A DNA stretch of 64,000 nt from the NCBI GenBank assembly GCA_022508505.1, contig JAFLVC010000011.1, positions 1-64,000 on the forward strand, read 5' to 3'. Within the stretch, counting starts at the first letter, position 1; each line of letters starts with the position of its first letter. Made by a program: the position numbers and the translations under genes. This DNA comes from Clostridiales bacterium (GTDB lineage: Bacteria > Bacillota > Clostridia > Christensenellales > Pumilibacteraceae). A model generated the notes under the pieces. That model was not told the DNA's origin. It searched no databases and saw only the letters and a program-made list of their open reading frames with translations. Positions 9,660-18,755 of the stretch are shown in pieces.

Positions 9660-10163
9660 TTACTCTTGTTCGTCGAGCTTTTCGATGATTATTCTGTTGG
9701 GCGTGACGGCGGTTATTACGACGCGCGCGCCGCTCGGGATCGGTTTTTCGCTGTACACCACGAGGTTTATGTCGTCGATTGCGACGTTGCCCGTGTGGTC
9801 GATGGGCGTATTCGCGACGCCAACCTTGCCGATAAGGCTTCCGTATCTGCGGCTGATACCGTCCGATTTTTTTATTCGCGCGACCCTGAGCCAATCACGC
9901 TTTTGCGTGGCGAGCGACACTATGTGCACGACGAACATGACTATTGACGTCAAGAACACGAACATAAACGCTTCACCCGGCGAGCCGTGCATCATTCGCG
10001 TTATGAACGACGCGCCGATAAGCGTTATGCCCAGCGAATACATCAGCCCGTGAAGCGGCCGAAAATACTCGACGGCGAACAGTATAAAGCCCGTCGTCCA
10101 CAGGCACACCGTCGCTATATCTATATAGCCGAACAGCGCCGCAAAACTCTCCGACGGCGACAT
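9660..10163 (-). CDS. NfeD-like membrane protein
   Basis: 167 aa; N-terminal TMs and C-terminal NfeD-type beta domain (GLIGKVGVANTPIDHTGNVAIDDINLVVYSEKPIPSGARVVITAVTPNRIIIEKL). Confidence 0.75.
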   Translation of the reverse strand: MSPSESFAALFGYIDIATVCLWTTGFILFAVEYFRPLHGLMYSLGITLIGASFITRMMHGSPGEAFMFVFLTSIVMFVVHIVSLATQKRDWLRVARIKKSDGISRRYGSLIGKVGVANTPIDHTGNVAIDDINLVVYSEKPIPSGARVVITAVTPNRIIIEKLDEQE

Positions 10164-10164
10164 A

Positions 10165-10968
10165 TCACGCCTTTTCGCGAAGTATCGCGTTGTAATAGAA
10201 AATGTACTGCTGAGCGTAGCCTGCGTAGTCGCCGTACCGCGACATCAGACGCGTTCTTAACTGCATTTCGGTTTCCATGCCCTGCCGCAGCGTTCGCAAT
10301 ATCCAAGTATCGACAGGAAAAATCTCTAGCCGCCCGAGCGCAAACAGCATTACGCAATCGGCGACTTTGGGTCCCACGCCGGGTAACGACCTCAAAAGCT
10401 TTTCGGCGTCAGTAGTACGCGCGCCGCGCACTCTGTTGAGTATGTCTGTCTCCGCGCAAATTCTTGCGGTGTCGTATATGTACTGCGAACGGTAGCCGCA
10501 GCCTATCGCGTCGAGCTGACGCACGGCAAGCGACGCAAGCTGCTCCGGCGTCGGAAACACGTCGTCGAACATCGCACACAGTCTGTTAATTATGCTCTTT
10601 ATGCGCGGAATATTGTTGTTTGCAGAAATGATGAACGAAATGAGCGTTTCGAAAAGCGGCTGGTGCAAAATCCTGAGCGCCCCGCAGCTGTCAAGCGCTT
10701 TTTGAAGCTCGGGAAAACGCGAAAGCTCGCGCTTTGTACGGTTTACGTCGCGGTCGAGGTTAAAAAAGCTGACAAAGTAATTTACGGAAGTAGTTTCGAT
10801 CGTTACGTAATTGCCCTTGGTATAGACTTTGGCCGTGTGTTCCCCTGACTTTACCGTGTAAATATCGTCCGCCTTTTCAAAGCGAAAAAGCTGACCGCAT
10901 TCAAGCGTCGCTTTTACGTCGATGTTGGCGGCGTCCACCGTTATACTGCCCGCGTCTGTCTTATACAT
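10165..10968 (-). CDS. 8-oxoguanine DNA glycosylase, HhH-GPD family
   Basis: 267 aa; FETLISFIISANNNIPRIKSIINRLC...LLRSLPGVGPKVADCVMLFALGRLEIFPVDTWI. Confidence 0.9.
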   Translation of the reverse strand: MYKTDAGSITVDAANIDVKATLECGQLFRFEKADDIYTVKSGEHTAKVYTKGNYVTIETTSVNYFVSFFNLDRDVNRTKRELSRFPELQKALDSCGALRILHQPLFETLISFIISANNNIPRIKSIINRLCAMFDDVFPTPEQLASLAVRQLDAIGCGYRSQYIYDTARICAETDILNRVRGARTTDAEKLLRSLPGVGPKVADCVMLFALGRLEIFPVDTWILRTLRQGMETEMQLRTRLMSRYGDYAGYAQQYIFYYNAILREKA

Positions 10969-11034
10969 AACAAATACCTAATCGAATAAATTTTACAAAA
11001 AAAGGGCTTTGCGTGCCCTTCTTTGTGCAAACCG

Positions 11035-11313
11035 TTATTGTGCAATCGGATAAACGCTTACTTGCTTGCGATTGCCTTTGCTTTCGAACTTGACCTTTCC
11101 GTCGACCAAGGCGAAAAGCGTGTCGTCGCCGCCAAGCCCTACGTTCTCACCGGGGTGGAACTTGGTGCCGCGTTGGCGGACGAGTATGTTGCCGGCCAAG
11201 ACGAACTGACCGTCCGAGCGCTTGACGCCGAGGCGTTGCGCGTTACTGTCTCTGCCGTTCTTGGTGGAACCGCCGCCCTTTTTGTGGGCAAACAACTGAA
11301 TATTAATAAACAT
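11035..11313 (-). CDS. rpmA: 50S ribosomal protein L27 with N-terminal cleavable extension
   Basis: [69 protein letters not shown]. Confidence 0.98.
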   Translation of the reverse strand: MFINIQLFAHKKGGGSTKNGRDSNAQRLGVKRSDGQFVLAGNILVRQRGTKFHPGENVGLGGDDTLFALVDGKVKFESKGNRKQVSVYPIAQ

Positions 11314-11314
11314 T

Positions 11315-11644
11315 TTAATTTCCTCCCGTAATCGTCTCCGTCTTGATGAATTGCGGATAGCCGCTGCGGAGATCCTCTACTCCCACGCGCAGTGCGCGCA
11401 GTAAAACTTGAATGTCGTGATCGAACTCTGTCCCTCGCTCCGCCCGAAACTCGAACAGCGCTTTGCCGTCGTCACGGTCGAACGTGACGGGAGCTCCGAG
11501 GTCCTTTATTGCAAGATACGCCGTTTGTACGAGTGTGGATACCGCCGCGCAAACTATGTCGCTTCCCGCCTCCGCGTAACCGCTGTGGCCCTCGGCGCGT
11601 ACCCTGTGCGTCTTTTCGTCAGATGAGAACGAAACCTTTATCAT
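11315..11644 (-). CDS. prp: ribosomal-processing cysteine protease Prp
   Basis: 109 aa; [26 protein letters not shown] (catalytic H and C); between rplU and rpmA. Confidence 0.93.
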   Translation of the reverse strand: MIKVSFSSDEKTHRVRAEGHSGYAEAGSDIVCAAVSTLVQTAYLAIKDLGAPVTFDRDDGKALFEFRAERGTEFDHDIQVLLRALRVGVEDLRSGYPQFIKTETITGGN

Positions 11645-11943
11645 GCAATACTTTCGATCTTTATGCGCGTATAGAACTGCCTGTGGCCTTGCTTTTTACG
11701 CACGTTCTTTTTTGCCTTGTACTTAAAGACGACAACCTTTTTCGCTTTGAGCTGCTTTACGACTGTTGCGGTAACCTTTTTGGCCTCCGCTTCCTTGCCG
11801 CAAACGATGTTCGCGCCCTCGCCCGTCATGAGCGTCTTGAGCTCGACCGTCGCGCCCTCCTCCGCGTCCAGATGCTCGACGTCGAGAACGTCGCCCACAT
11901 TGACGCGGTATTGCTTGCCGCCTGTTTCGATGATAGCAAACAC
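11641..11943 (-). CDS. rplU: 50S ribosomal protein L21 (GTG start)
   Basis: VFAIIETGGKQYRVNVGDVLDVEHLDAEEG...; GTG at 11943 preceded by GGAGG (GGAGGTAATGCTGTG). ORF-track N-terminal extension is the 5' leader. Confidence 0.95.
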   Translation of the reverse strand: MFAIIETGGKQYRVNVGDVLDVEHLDAEEGATVELKTLMTGEGANIVCGKEAEAKKVTATVVKQLKAKKVVVFKYKAKKNVRKKQGHRQFYTRIKIESIA

Positions 11944-12020
11944 AGCATTACCTCCGTTTAGTATTCGCCGTCGGGGTATCGGAGAACCGAATTTAAAACC
12001 CTTTTCGTGCGGTTCGGATA
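11944..12020 (-). promoter_or_regulatory. candidate L21 (rplU) leader RNA
   Basis: GGTTCTCCGATACCCCGACGGCGAATACTAAACGGAGG between promoter and rplU start; looks like the Rfam L21_leader class. Confidence 0.5.
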
Positions 12021-12022
12021 TA

Positions 12023-12051
12023 AGTATATCACAACGCAAAATTGCTGTCAA
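12023..12051 (-). promoter_or_regulatory. sigma-70-type promoter of rplU operon: TTGACA-17 bp-TATACT
   Basis: Minus strand TTGACAGCAATTTTGCGTTGTGATATACT. Confidence 0.8.
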
Positions 12052-12052
12052 C

Positions 12053-12084
12053 AAAAAAGACTACCTCTTTTATAAGAAGTAGTC
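12053..12084 (-). terminator. rho-independent terminator of lysC
   Basis: Minus strand GACTACTTCTTATAAAAGAGGTAGTCTTTTTTG. Confidence 0.85.
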
Positions 12085-12150
12085 CGCAAAATTTCCTGAA
12101 TTCGACTGCGTTTACCGCCCGAAAACCGCTTTTATGCTTACGCCGCGCCG

Positions 12151-13464
12151 CTAAACCTCGAACTCGCCGTTGAGCGCTTTTAGCGCCCTTTCGAAATCGT
12201 CGTTCGACACGCCGAGGATTATGTTTATCTCCGACGCGCCCTGGTCTATCATGCGGAGGTTGATGTCTGCGTTCGACAGCCTGCTTATCGCCCGCGCCGC
12301 CGTGCCCGGACGGCTTACCATGCCGTGACCGACGATTGCAATAAGCGCGAGGTCTGTCGAAAGGCTTATGTGGTCGGGATTGACCTCCTTTTGCACCGCC
12401 TCGACGAGCTCGTTCGCCGTTTTGCCGTCCACAGCCGAAAAAACTACGGTCATGGAGTCGATGCCGCTCGGAATGTGCTCGATCGGGATATTGAGCTTTT
12501 CGAAACAGTTTAAAACGCGCCGCGCAAAACCCACCTCGGCGTTCATCATCGACTTATCTATGTGCAACGAGAAAAAGTCCTTTTTGCCCGCAATGGCGGT
12601 AATGGGCCGCTTGTTCTTTCTCTTGTACTCGCCGTTCAAAAAGGCTTCGGTCGGCACGATCTTGGTCCCTTCCGAGTCGGGATTGAAGGTGTTAAGAATG
12701 TGAATGGGAATATTCGCCCTGCGGACGGGAAATATCGAGTCGGGATGGAGAACGTTTGCGCCCATATACGCGAGCTCGCGGAGCTCCTTGTACGTCAAAA
12801 CGTCTATTATCGTCGCGTGCGGCGCTATGCGCGGATCGCAGGTCATAAACCCGTCGACGTCGGTGAAGTTTTCGTAAAGCGACGCATTCACCGCGCGCGC
12901 GACTATCGCGCCGGACACGTCCGAACCGCCGCGTGTAAACGTAACTATATCGCCGCTCGCGTCGCTGCCGTAAAACCCGGGAATTACCGCCCGCTTATAC
13001 CCCGACAGTGCGAGCTTGCACACGCTTTGGGTGTAGTCGTCGTCAAACACTCCGTCGCGGAACTTGATCAGCTCGCAGGCGTCGACAAAGTCGTAGCCGA
13101 GCACCGCCGCGAGAAGCTTTGCGCAAAGATACTCGCCGCGCGATATGATGTAGTCGGCGCTCGCCGTCGGAAGTTTTTCGATGATTTGTTCAAAGTCCTG
13201 ACGAAGGTAATCCTTATTCGCCAAAAGTCCGCCGCACAGCTCTTCGAACCGCCGCATAACGGGCAAAAAAGCCTCGGCGCGAAGCTCCGGCTCTTTGTCT
13301 GCGACGGCAATAAGCATATCGGTAACTTTGGGATAGCCGTCCGCCTTCCCCGGCGCGGAAACAACGACGAACCTGCGCTCGCGGTCGGACGTTATGATGC
13401 TCTTTACGCGCTCTATGCTCTCTATTGTGGACATTGATGTTCCGCCAAACTTTACAGCCTTCAT
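12151..13464 (-). CDS. lysC: aspartate kinase
   Basis: 437 aa; MKAVKFGGTSMSTIESIERV...VTFTRGGSDVSGAIVARAV...ACT domains. Confidence 0.95.
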   Translation of the reverse strand: MKAVKFGGTSMSTIESIERVKSIITSDRERRFVVVSAPGKADGYPKVTDMLIAVADKEPELRAEAFLPVMRRFEELCGGLLANKDYLRQDFEQIIEKLPTASADYIISRGEYLCAKLLAAVLGYDFVDACELIKFRDGVFDDDYTQSVCKLALSGYKRAVIPGFYGSDASGDIVTFTRGGSDVSGAIVARAVNASLYENFTDVDGFMTCDPRIAPHATIIDVLTYKELRELAYMGANVLHPDSIFPVRRANIPIHILNTFNPDSEGTKIVPTEAFLNGEYKRKNKRPITAIAGKKDFFSLHIDKSMMNAEVGFARRVLNCFEKLNIPIEHIPSGIDSMTVVFSAVDGKTANELVEAVQKEVNPDHISLSTDLALIAIVGHGMVSRPGTAARAISRLSNADINLRMIDQGASEINIILGVSNDDFERALKALNGEFEV

Positions 13465-13525
13465 TATTTCTCCGTTGCTCTATTATATTCCGAAAAGCAC
13501 CAATGCGACATTGTCATCAGAGTTT

Positions 13526-14686
13526 TTATTCACGAATTATGCGCGCTTCGATGTAGTAGCGCTTTTCTTCCGCCTCGCCGAGCGAAAATGTCTTTTTGGG
13601 AAGCGTGCCGTTTTTGACGACGTAATTGAAAAGCTCGAACTTTTCCACGCCGCGCATCTTTATCCCGACGCAGCCCTCGCGAACAAGCGCGTCGTCACCG
13701 TGTACGTATTCGACGCTGCCGCCGAAAAGCTCGACGTACGCCTCGCAGTAGTTGTCCACTTCCTTTATCGCCTGTATCTTGTCCTCGGGAACGTTTATCG
13801 AAACGGTTCCGTTCGCGTGCGCGGTCGTGACGGCGGTGCCGTTAACAGCCAAGCGCAGTCCGTCCAAAAACAGCGCCGGATCGTCGGTCTTTACAAGTCT
13901 GTGTATGGGCTCGCACACCAGCCCATCGTCGTAGATGTTGACAAGCTCGACGAGCGCGTAGCCGTTGTACGGATTTGGCGAAGTGTCCCTGCAATGCTTT
14001 GCGGTCGCAAGCGAATGGTTGCCGTCACCGACGAGCGCAAACAGCTTTGTACCGAACTTTTTCTCGGACTCGGCTATGATGTCGAAAACCGCTTTTTTGA
14101 GCGGCGCTGTGTCGCGGGGCGCTATGAGCTCGCCCGTTATGTGTCCGCCGCCACCCTTGAGATCGCCGTCGTAAAGCGGCGTCTTTTGTGCGGCGTCAAC
14201 CGCTTTTTTAATCGCGTTTTTGCGGTCGTCGACGAGCAAGAGAATGTGCGGTAGCTCTATGTCTATCGCCTCGCGTATTGCGACGCGCGGAGGGATACGC
14301 TCCTGTATGGTGCGCTCAGAGGCGCGTATGAGCGCGGTGTTGCCCGCGGTGTACTCGTAGTCGTCTAGATTGATGGCGGCGACAAGCCCGTGCCGCACCC
14401 TGCCGTAAGGCGTTGTACGCGTAACCGCGACAGTGCCTTTCACCGCCGTAAACCTGCCGCCTATCAGCATATCCTCGGACATCTCGCGAATGAGCGGCAA
14501 GCGTTCCTCCGCTTCGTCCAAGAAGCATTCGGGTAGTATCAAATCGAGCGCAGACTGCGCTTTAAGTTCGGTTTTCAGATTGTTCCAATATTCGGGCTGC
14601 GACGAAAACTGATCGCAAGCAATTGCCGCAAAGTCTCCGACGTCCCCCTTCGGAATCAATATTTGACTGTCGAAATCAATAACCAT
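13526..14686 (-). CDS. DUF1015 family protein
   Basis: 386 aa; LFALVGDGNHSLATAKHCRD and overall DUF1015 layout. Confidence 0.85.
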   Translation of the reverse strand: MVIDFDSQILIPKGDVGDFAAIACDQFSSQPEYWNNLKTELKAQSALDLILPECFLDEAEERLPLIREMSEDMLIGGRFTAVKGTVAVTRTTPYGRVRHGLVAAINLDDYEYTAGNTALIRASERTIQERIPPRVAIREAIDIELPHILLLVDDRKNAIKKAVDAAQKTPLYDGDLKGGGGHITGELIAPRDTAPLKKAVFDIIAESEKKFGTKLFALVGDGNHSLATAKHCRDTSPNPYNGYALVELVNIYDDGLVCEPIHRLVKTDDPALFLDGLRLAVNGTAVTTAHANGTVSINVPEDKIQAIKEVDNYCEAYVELFGGSVEYVHGDDALVREGCVGIKMRGVEKFELFNYVVKNGTLPKKTFSLGEAEEKRYYIEARIIRE

Positions 14687-14701
14687 CTTCTTTAATCGTC
14701 T

Positions 14702-14860
14702 TTAAAGAGAGAGTCCGGCGACGAGTGCCCACATGAGGAAGGATGTACCGATTGCAAGCAGCTTCCACCCTATATTGTGCACGAATATTGCCTTTAAAAC
14801 GGATACGAACTTTCCGTCCTTTTTTTCGCTTTTCTTAGCCGTCTGTCTTTGCTCTTCCAT
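14702..14860 (-). CDS. 52-aa single-TM protein resembling the N-terminal anchor of CdaR/YbbR
   Basis: MEEQRQTAKKSEKKDGKFVSVLKAIFVHNIGWKLLAIGTSFLMWALVAGLSL; ATG overlaps the cdaA stop (TAATG). Confidence 0.75.
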   Translation of the reverse strand: MEEQRQTAKKSEKKDGKFVSVLKAIFVHNIGWKLLAIGTSFLMWALVAGLSL

Positions 14861-15729
14861 TATTTATCGCTCCTTAAAGATCTCTTGGTCTTCTTCTTTG
14901 CCGACACGGCTTTGAGACCGTACACCTGTTCGAGCTGATCGGTCAGCATCTGAGAATCGTAGTAGCGCGTGATGTTGCCGTGGTGCGCTACCGAAATAAC
15001 GCCCGTCTCCTCAGACACGATGATAGCGAGGACGTTGTAGCTTTCGGTTACGCCTATAGCCGCGCGGTGGCGCGTTCCGAGCTCTTTGTCGATCGAGTTG
15101 GACTGCGACAGCGGCAAGAAGCAACCGGCGGCGATTATTCTGTTGCCGCGGACGAAAACCGCGCCGTCGTGAAGGGGCGCCTTGGTGTTGAATATACTCT
15201 CCAAAAGTGCGCACGAAAGCACAGCGTCGAGCTCGGTTCCCGAATCGAGAATATGCTCGGGCATGCTGTGCGTGGAAATAACTATTAGCGCGCCGACATT
15301 CTTTTTGGACATGTTTTGCGCGGCACGCACTATATGCGATATAGTTTCGTGGAGCTGATCGTCCGTGATATCGTTTTCGGTGATGTAAACGTCATGCTCT
15401 TCCTTGGGCGAAGCGAGCTTCATTATGCCCCTTCTCGACTCCTGCGGGAACAGCAAAACTATTGCGATGATAGCCAAAATCAAGCTGTACGAGAGAACCG
15501 TGCCTATAACCGTCAGCCCGACCATGTCGGACGACAGCACGATGCCGGCAAACACGAGCGGCAAAAGATAGGCAACGAGCTTGACCGCGTTGTTCTTTTT
15601 AAGGAATACAATAATGCCGTAAATCAACAGCGCGGTGAGCACGACATCTATCACGCACGCGGCGGGATTATCTGCCATACTCTCGTATATTCGGACAAAA
15701 AACTCCTTCATACGCTCCTCCATCATCAT
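14860..15729 (-). CDS. cdaA: diadenylate cyclase CdaA
   Basis: 289 aa; three N-terminal TMs, DAC motifs APLHDGAVFV and GTRHRAAIG. Confidence 0.95.
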   Translation of the reverse strand: MMMEERMKEFFVRIYESMADNPAACVIDVVLTALLIYGIIVFLKKNNAVKLVAYLLPLVFAGIVLSSDMVGLTVIGTVLSYSLILAIIAIVLLFPQESRRGIMKLASPKEEHDVYITENDITDDQLHETISHIVRAAQNMSKKNVGALIVISTHSMPEHILDSGTELDAVLSCALLESIFNTKAPLHDGAVFVRGNRIIAAGCFLPLSQSNSIDKELGTRHRAAIGVTESYNVLAIIVSEETGVISVAHHGNITRYYDSQMLTDQLEQVYGLKAVSAKKKTKRSLRSDK

Positions 15730-16035
15730 TATACAATATAATCAATTCGTTTTCAATCGTTTTTTACTTTCTTTTTTGCGGAAATCGAAAAAATTTTTTA
15801 CTTTTTTCTATCGACTGCGCCGTAGTCTGCGCATTAAATTTGATACAAGCCCCAAACTAATGTGGAGCCGACTGTCCGGCCGAACGCGTAGGGCTATCCA
15901 CCCGAAAAAAGCGCGCCCGCCCCGAAAAACGCTTAAATTTATTCGCCGAAAATTATGAACAAATTTTTAAAAACACTTGATTTTTTTGTTTTTATAGGTT
16001 ATAATGTAATGTACACATCCGTATAAGAGGGTTTT

Positions 16036-16467
16036 ATGGCAAAAAAGGACGCTGCAACGCCTGAGAAGGCCAAAGAAGAAAAAAAGAAGGACGATAAGAA
16101 GGAAAAAGGCAAGAAAGGCAAAAAGGACGCCGCCGCTGCCGGAGCACCCGCAGACGGACAGGCCGCAACTTCTCTTGCCAACATGTCGCCCGAGCAGATG
16201 ACGGCGGCACAGATTGAGCAAGCGCTCAAAGAGAGCACCGATCCCGAATCTCGTCTCAAAAGGCTGCGCAGCCCCATCAACGTGAGGAGCTGCCTTCTCA
16301 ATATTCTCATACTTATCGTCATGACGCTCGGCATAGTTATACTGTGGTGCTTCCTCGCCGTCGACAAGTTCAACTTCGGCACGGTGTTTTCGGATATGAT
16401 GAGCAAGTTCGGCATATCACAGGCTTTTGAGGGCTTCTGGAACTGGCTGACAGGGCTATTCAGTTAA
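16036..16467 (+). CDS. Lys/Ala-rich single-TM hypothetical protein
   Basis: 143 aa; highly basic N-terminus then TM LLNILILIVMTLGIVILWCFLAV; upstream TTGATT-17-TATAAT promoter-like sequence and terminator downstream. Confidence 0.75.
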   Translation: MAKKDAATPEKAKEEKKKDDKKEKGKKGKKDAAAAGAPADGQAATSLANMSPEQMTAAQIEQALKESTDPESRLKRLRSPINVRSCLLNILILIVMTLGIVILWCFLAVDKFNFGTVFSDMMSKFGISQAFEGFWNWLTGLFS

Positions 16468-16473
16468 ACTTTT

Positions 16474-16502
16474 TAAGGCGATGCAAATGCACCGCCTTTT
16501 TT
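16474..16502 (+). terminator. rho-independent terminator
   Basis: AAGGCGATGCAAATGCACCGCCTTTTTTG after the 16036-16467 CDS. Confidence 0.7.
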
Positions 16503-16604
16503 GTTGCTCACTTCCCCATCACGATTAACTAAAAAGCGCGGCCGAAAGGTGTATTTCTTAGGGATTTACCTGTGGACGAAAAAGCAAACTACACTTCGAA
16601 AACA

Positions 16605-16852
16605 AAGTATAGTGTGCTATACTTTTTATTGTAAGTGCATTTAGCAAATGAAATTGCTTGCTGCGCAAGCAGTGAAATTTTTAGCCTTGCGACTAAAAAT
16701 GAAATTTTGCTTCGCAAAATGAAATAAAATTCGCCTTGTAATGTGCGAAGCACATTTCATATTCCGCAAGGAATATTTCATAGCGAAGCTATTTCACTCG
16801 CCGTAAGGCGAATTTCATTGGGTGTTTGTGATATTCCCTATCACAAACACCC
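16605..16852. repeat. array of short hairpins separated by TGAAAT / ATTTCA spacers, ending in a 14-bp perfect hairpin
   Basis: Four TGAAAT spacers (16649, 16673, 16700, 16720) and four ATTTCA spacers (16754, 16775, 16791, 16812) interleaved with perfect small hairpins; GGGTGTTTGTGATA-ttccc-TATCACAAACACCC at 16820-16852. Confidence 0.9.
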
Positions 16853-16877
16853 GGAAGCCGCGCTTTTTGTTTGTGGT

Positions 16878-18755
16878 CTATTCGTCCGACGGTTTGTCGT
16901 TTTCCTTTACGTCGGTTTTTTCCTTTTCAGCAGTCTTGTCGTTTTCGGCGTCCTTTTTCGCCGTCGACTTGATCGGCTTTTTGGTAGACGGTTTCTTTGC
17001 CGCCGTACCGCTCTTTGACGCAGACTTTACGCCCGACCTTTTGACAACTTCGATATTGCTCTTTGCAGCGGTCGCTTGAGCGTGCTTCTTCTCTTCCGCT
17101 TCCTTTTCTTGCTTTGGTTCTTCCGTCGTCTGCTCTTCCGTCGGCTTTTCGTCCGTCTCTTCCCTGTCGTTTTCCTGCTCGATTGTTTCGACTTCGTGCG
17201 TGTCTATTTCTATTTCCTCTTCTGTTTCCTCGTTCTTTGCGGTATCGCCCGATTGTTCGGACGTGCCGACGTGGGACGGACCGCCGCGAAGTATAGACGT
17301 GATAAGCGAGAACGGATCGTCGAAATCGACCGCAGGGTCGTTGTTGGGCACACCCGGGAAGATTTCCTCATCAGGCTGTTTGACGTCGATGTATATCTCG
17401 TCGTCCTTTTGGTCCTCATAGTCCATGCCGAACACCGCCATTTTCATTTTGCGCGGGGTGGGCGCGACAATCGGATATTTCTTTGTAAGGCGGTACGTCA
17501 CAAACATCATGACCGCTCCTGCCACGGCGGCTATGCCGAGCACGACGAGGTTCCACACCCAGCCCTTGGTGAGAACGTCGGTGTCAGGGAAATGATCGCG
17601 GTCGTAGCTCATTGTGTCGATAAAATCCGCCGCCTTGAGCCCCTCGACGACGAGCGTCGCCGCCGCCGCCATTTTTTTGCCGTAATCGGGATACAGCTTT
17701 TTAAGGTTTGCGAGGGTGTCTTTTTCGGTGAGCTCGACACTGTCGTTTTTTGCCGACTCGGCGTCGGTCAGGTCAATCGTTTCCCAATTGGCGCCGATGA
17801 GGTTTAGCGTGGGGATATTGTGATTGAAAAACACGGCAAAGTCGCCGTTCATCGCCCACTGATAATACGGAATGCCGTTAAGCGCCGAAAAGCTCGTAAT
17901 TGCGGGGCTTTTCTGCGTTACCTTGTAAATATCCAACCCGTTTTCCTTTGCAATGCCGTCGAAAAACTTTTCGCGTTTTGTCTCGCGCGAATCACAGTAC
18001 GCGTACACGTGATCGACGCCCAACCGCTGAAGTTCTATCATGAGCACGGTGTTGGTCTTTTCCTGCGCCGTCATGCCCGAATAGAATTCCGATGCGCCCA
18101 AGCTCCTCAGTGCGGACGCGCCGAAAAACACAATCGTCACGCTATACTCGAGCACAGGCTTTTCAATCTGCAAGTGCTCCGCTATCGCGAGAAGCGTCGC
18201 TACGCCCGTGCCGTTGGAGAGTGCGCCGTGCGAGCGCGTGCCCGTTCCGTCGCCTTCGTACGGAGCGTCGTAGCAGTTGTCGTAATAAGCGCCGATGACG
18301 ACGTTTTTATGCGATTCGGGAATGCCTTCCGGCTCATACACCGCGACGATGTTTTGACTTGTCAAAACTCTGTCGTCCGATTTGATGTCGAACGGCTGCA
18401 CAAGCGTTTCCCACCCCGCGTCCGGCTCCGGCTCCTCGGGTTCCTCAAGCTCCTCGGGTTCTTCCGGTTCATCGGGCTCTTGGGGCGCTGCTGGTTTTAC
18501 GTAGCCGTACTTGGCGAGCTCTCTTGCGAGATATTCCGCCGCGTCCGCTTCGGCGGAGGTGTACCGTGTGCGGTCGAATCTGCCGCTCGACATAAACTCG
18601 TCGAGCTTTTGCTCCACGCTTTCCACAGATATCGTGTACGTGGAAGAATCTGCGATTTTATGCGCGGGTGCGCCGGGATCGGAACAGCCGACAAGGGCGA
18701 ACGCGGCGACGACGACGGAGAGCAATATGAACAAAACGCGCGTGAGTTTTTTCAT
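16878..18755 (-). CDS. M28-peptidase-like lipoprotein, probably non-catalytic, with C-terminal TM and long charged tail
   Basis: 625 aa; lipobox ALVGCS; VVIGAYYDNCYDAP...GALSNGTGVATLLAIAEHL...VTIVFFGASALRSLGASEFYSG; TM NLVVLGIAAVAGAVMMFVTY; acidic/Lys-rich tail. Confidence 0.75.
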   Translation of the reverse strand: MKKLTRVLFILLSVVVAAFALVGCSDPGAPAHKIADSSTYTISVESVEQKLDEFMSSGRFDRTRYTSAEADAAEYLARELAKYGYVKPAAPQEPDEPEEPEELEEPEEPEPDAGWETLVQPFDIKSDDRVLTSQNIVAVYEPEGIPESHKNVVIGAYYDNCYDAPYEGDGTGTRSHGALSNGTGVATLLAIAEHLQIEKPVLEYSVTIVFFGASALRSLGASEFYSGMTAQEKTNTVLMIELQRLGVDHVYAYCDSRETKREKFFDGIAKENGLDIYKVTQKSPAITSFSALNGIPYYQWAMNGDFAVFFNHNIPTLNLIGANWETIDLTDAESAKNDSVELTEKDTLANLKKLYPDYGKKMAAAATLVVEGLKAADFIDTMSYDRDHFPDTDVLTKGWVWNLVVLGIAAVAGAVMMFVTYRLTKKYPIVAPTPRKMKMAVFGMDYEDQKDDEIYIDVKQPDEEIFPGVPNNDPAVDFDDPFSLITSILRGGPSHVGTSEQSGDTAKNEETEEEIEIDTHEVETIEQENDREETDEKPTEEQTTEEPKQEKEAEEKKHAQATAAKSNIEVVKRSGVKSASKSGTAAKKPSTKKPIKSTAKKDAENDKTAEKEKTDVKENDKPSDE

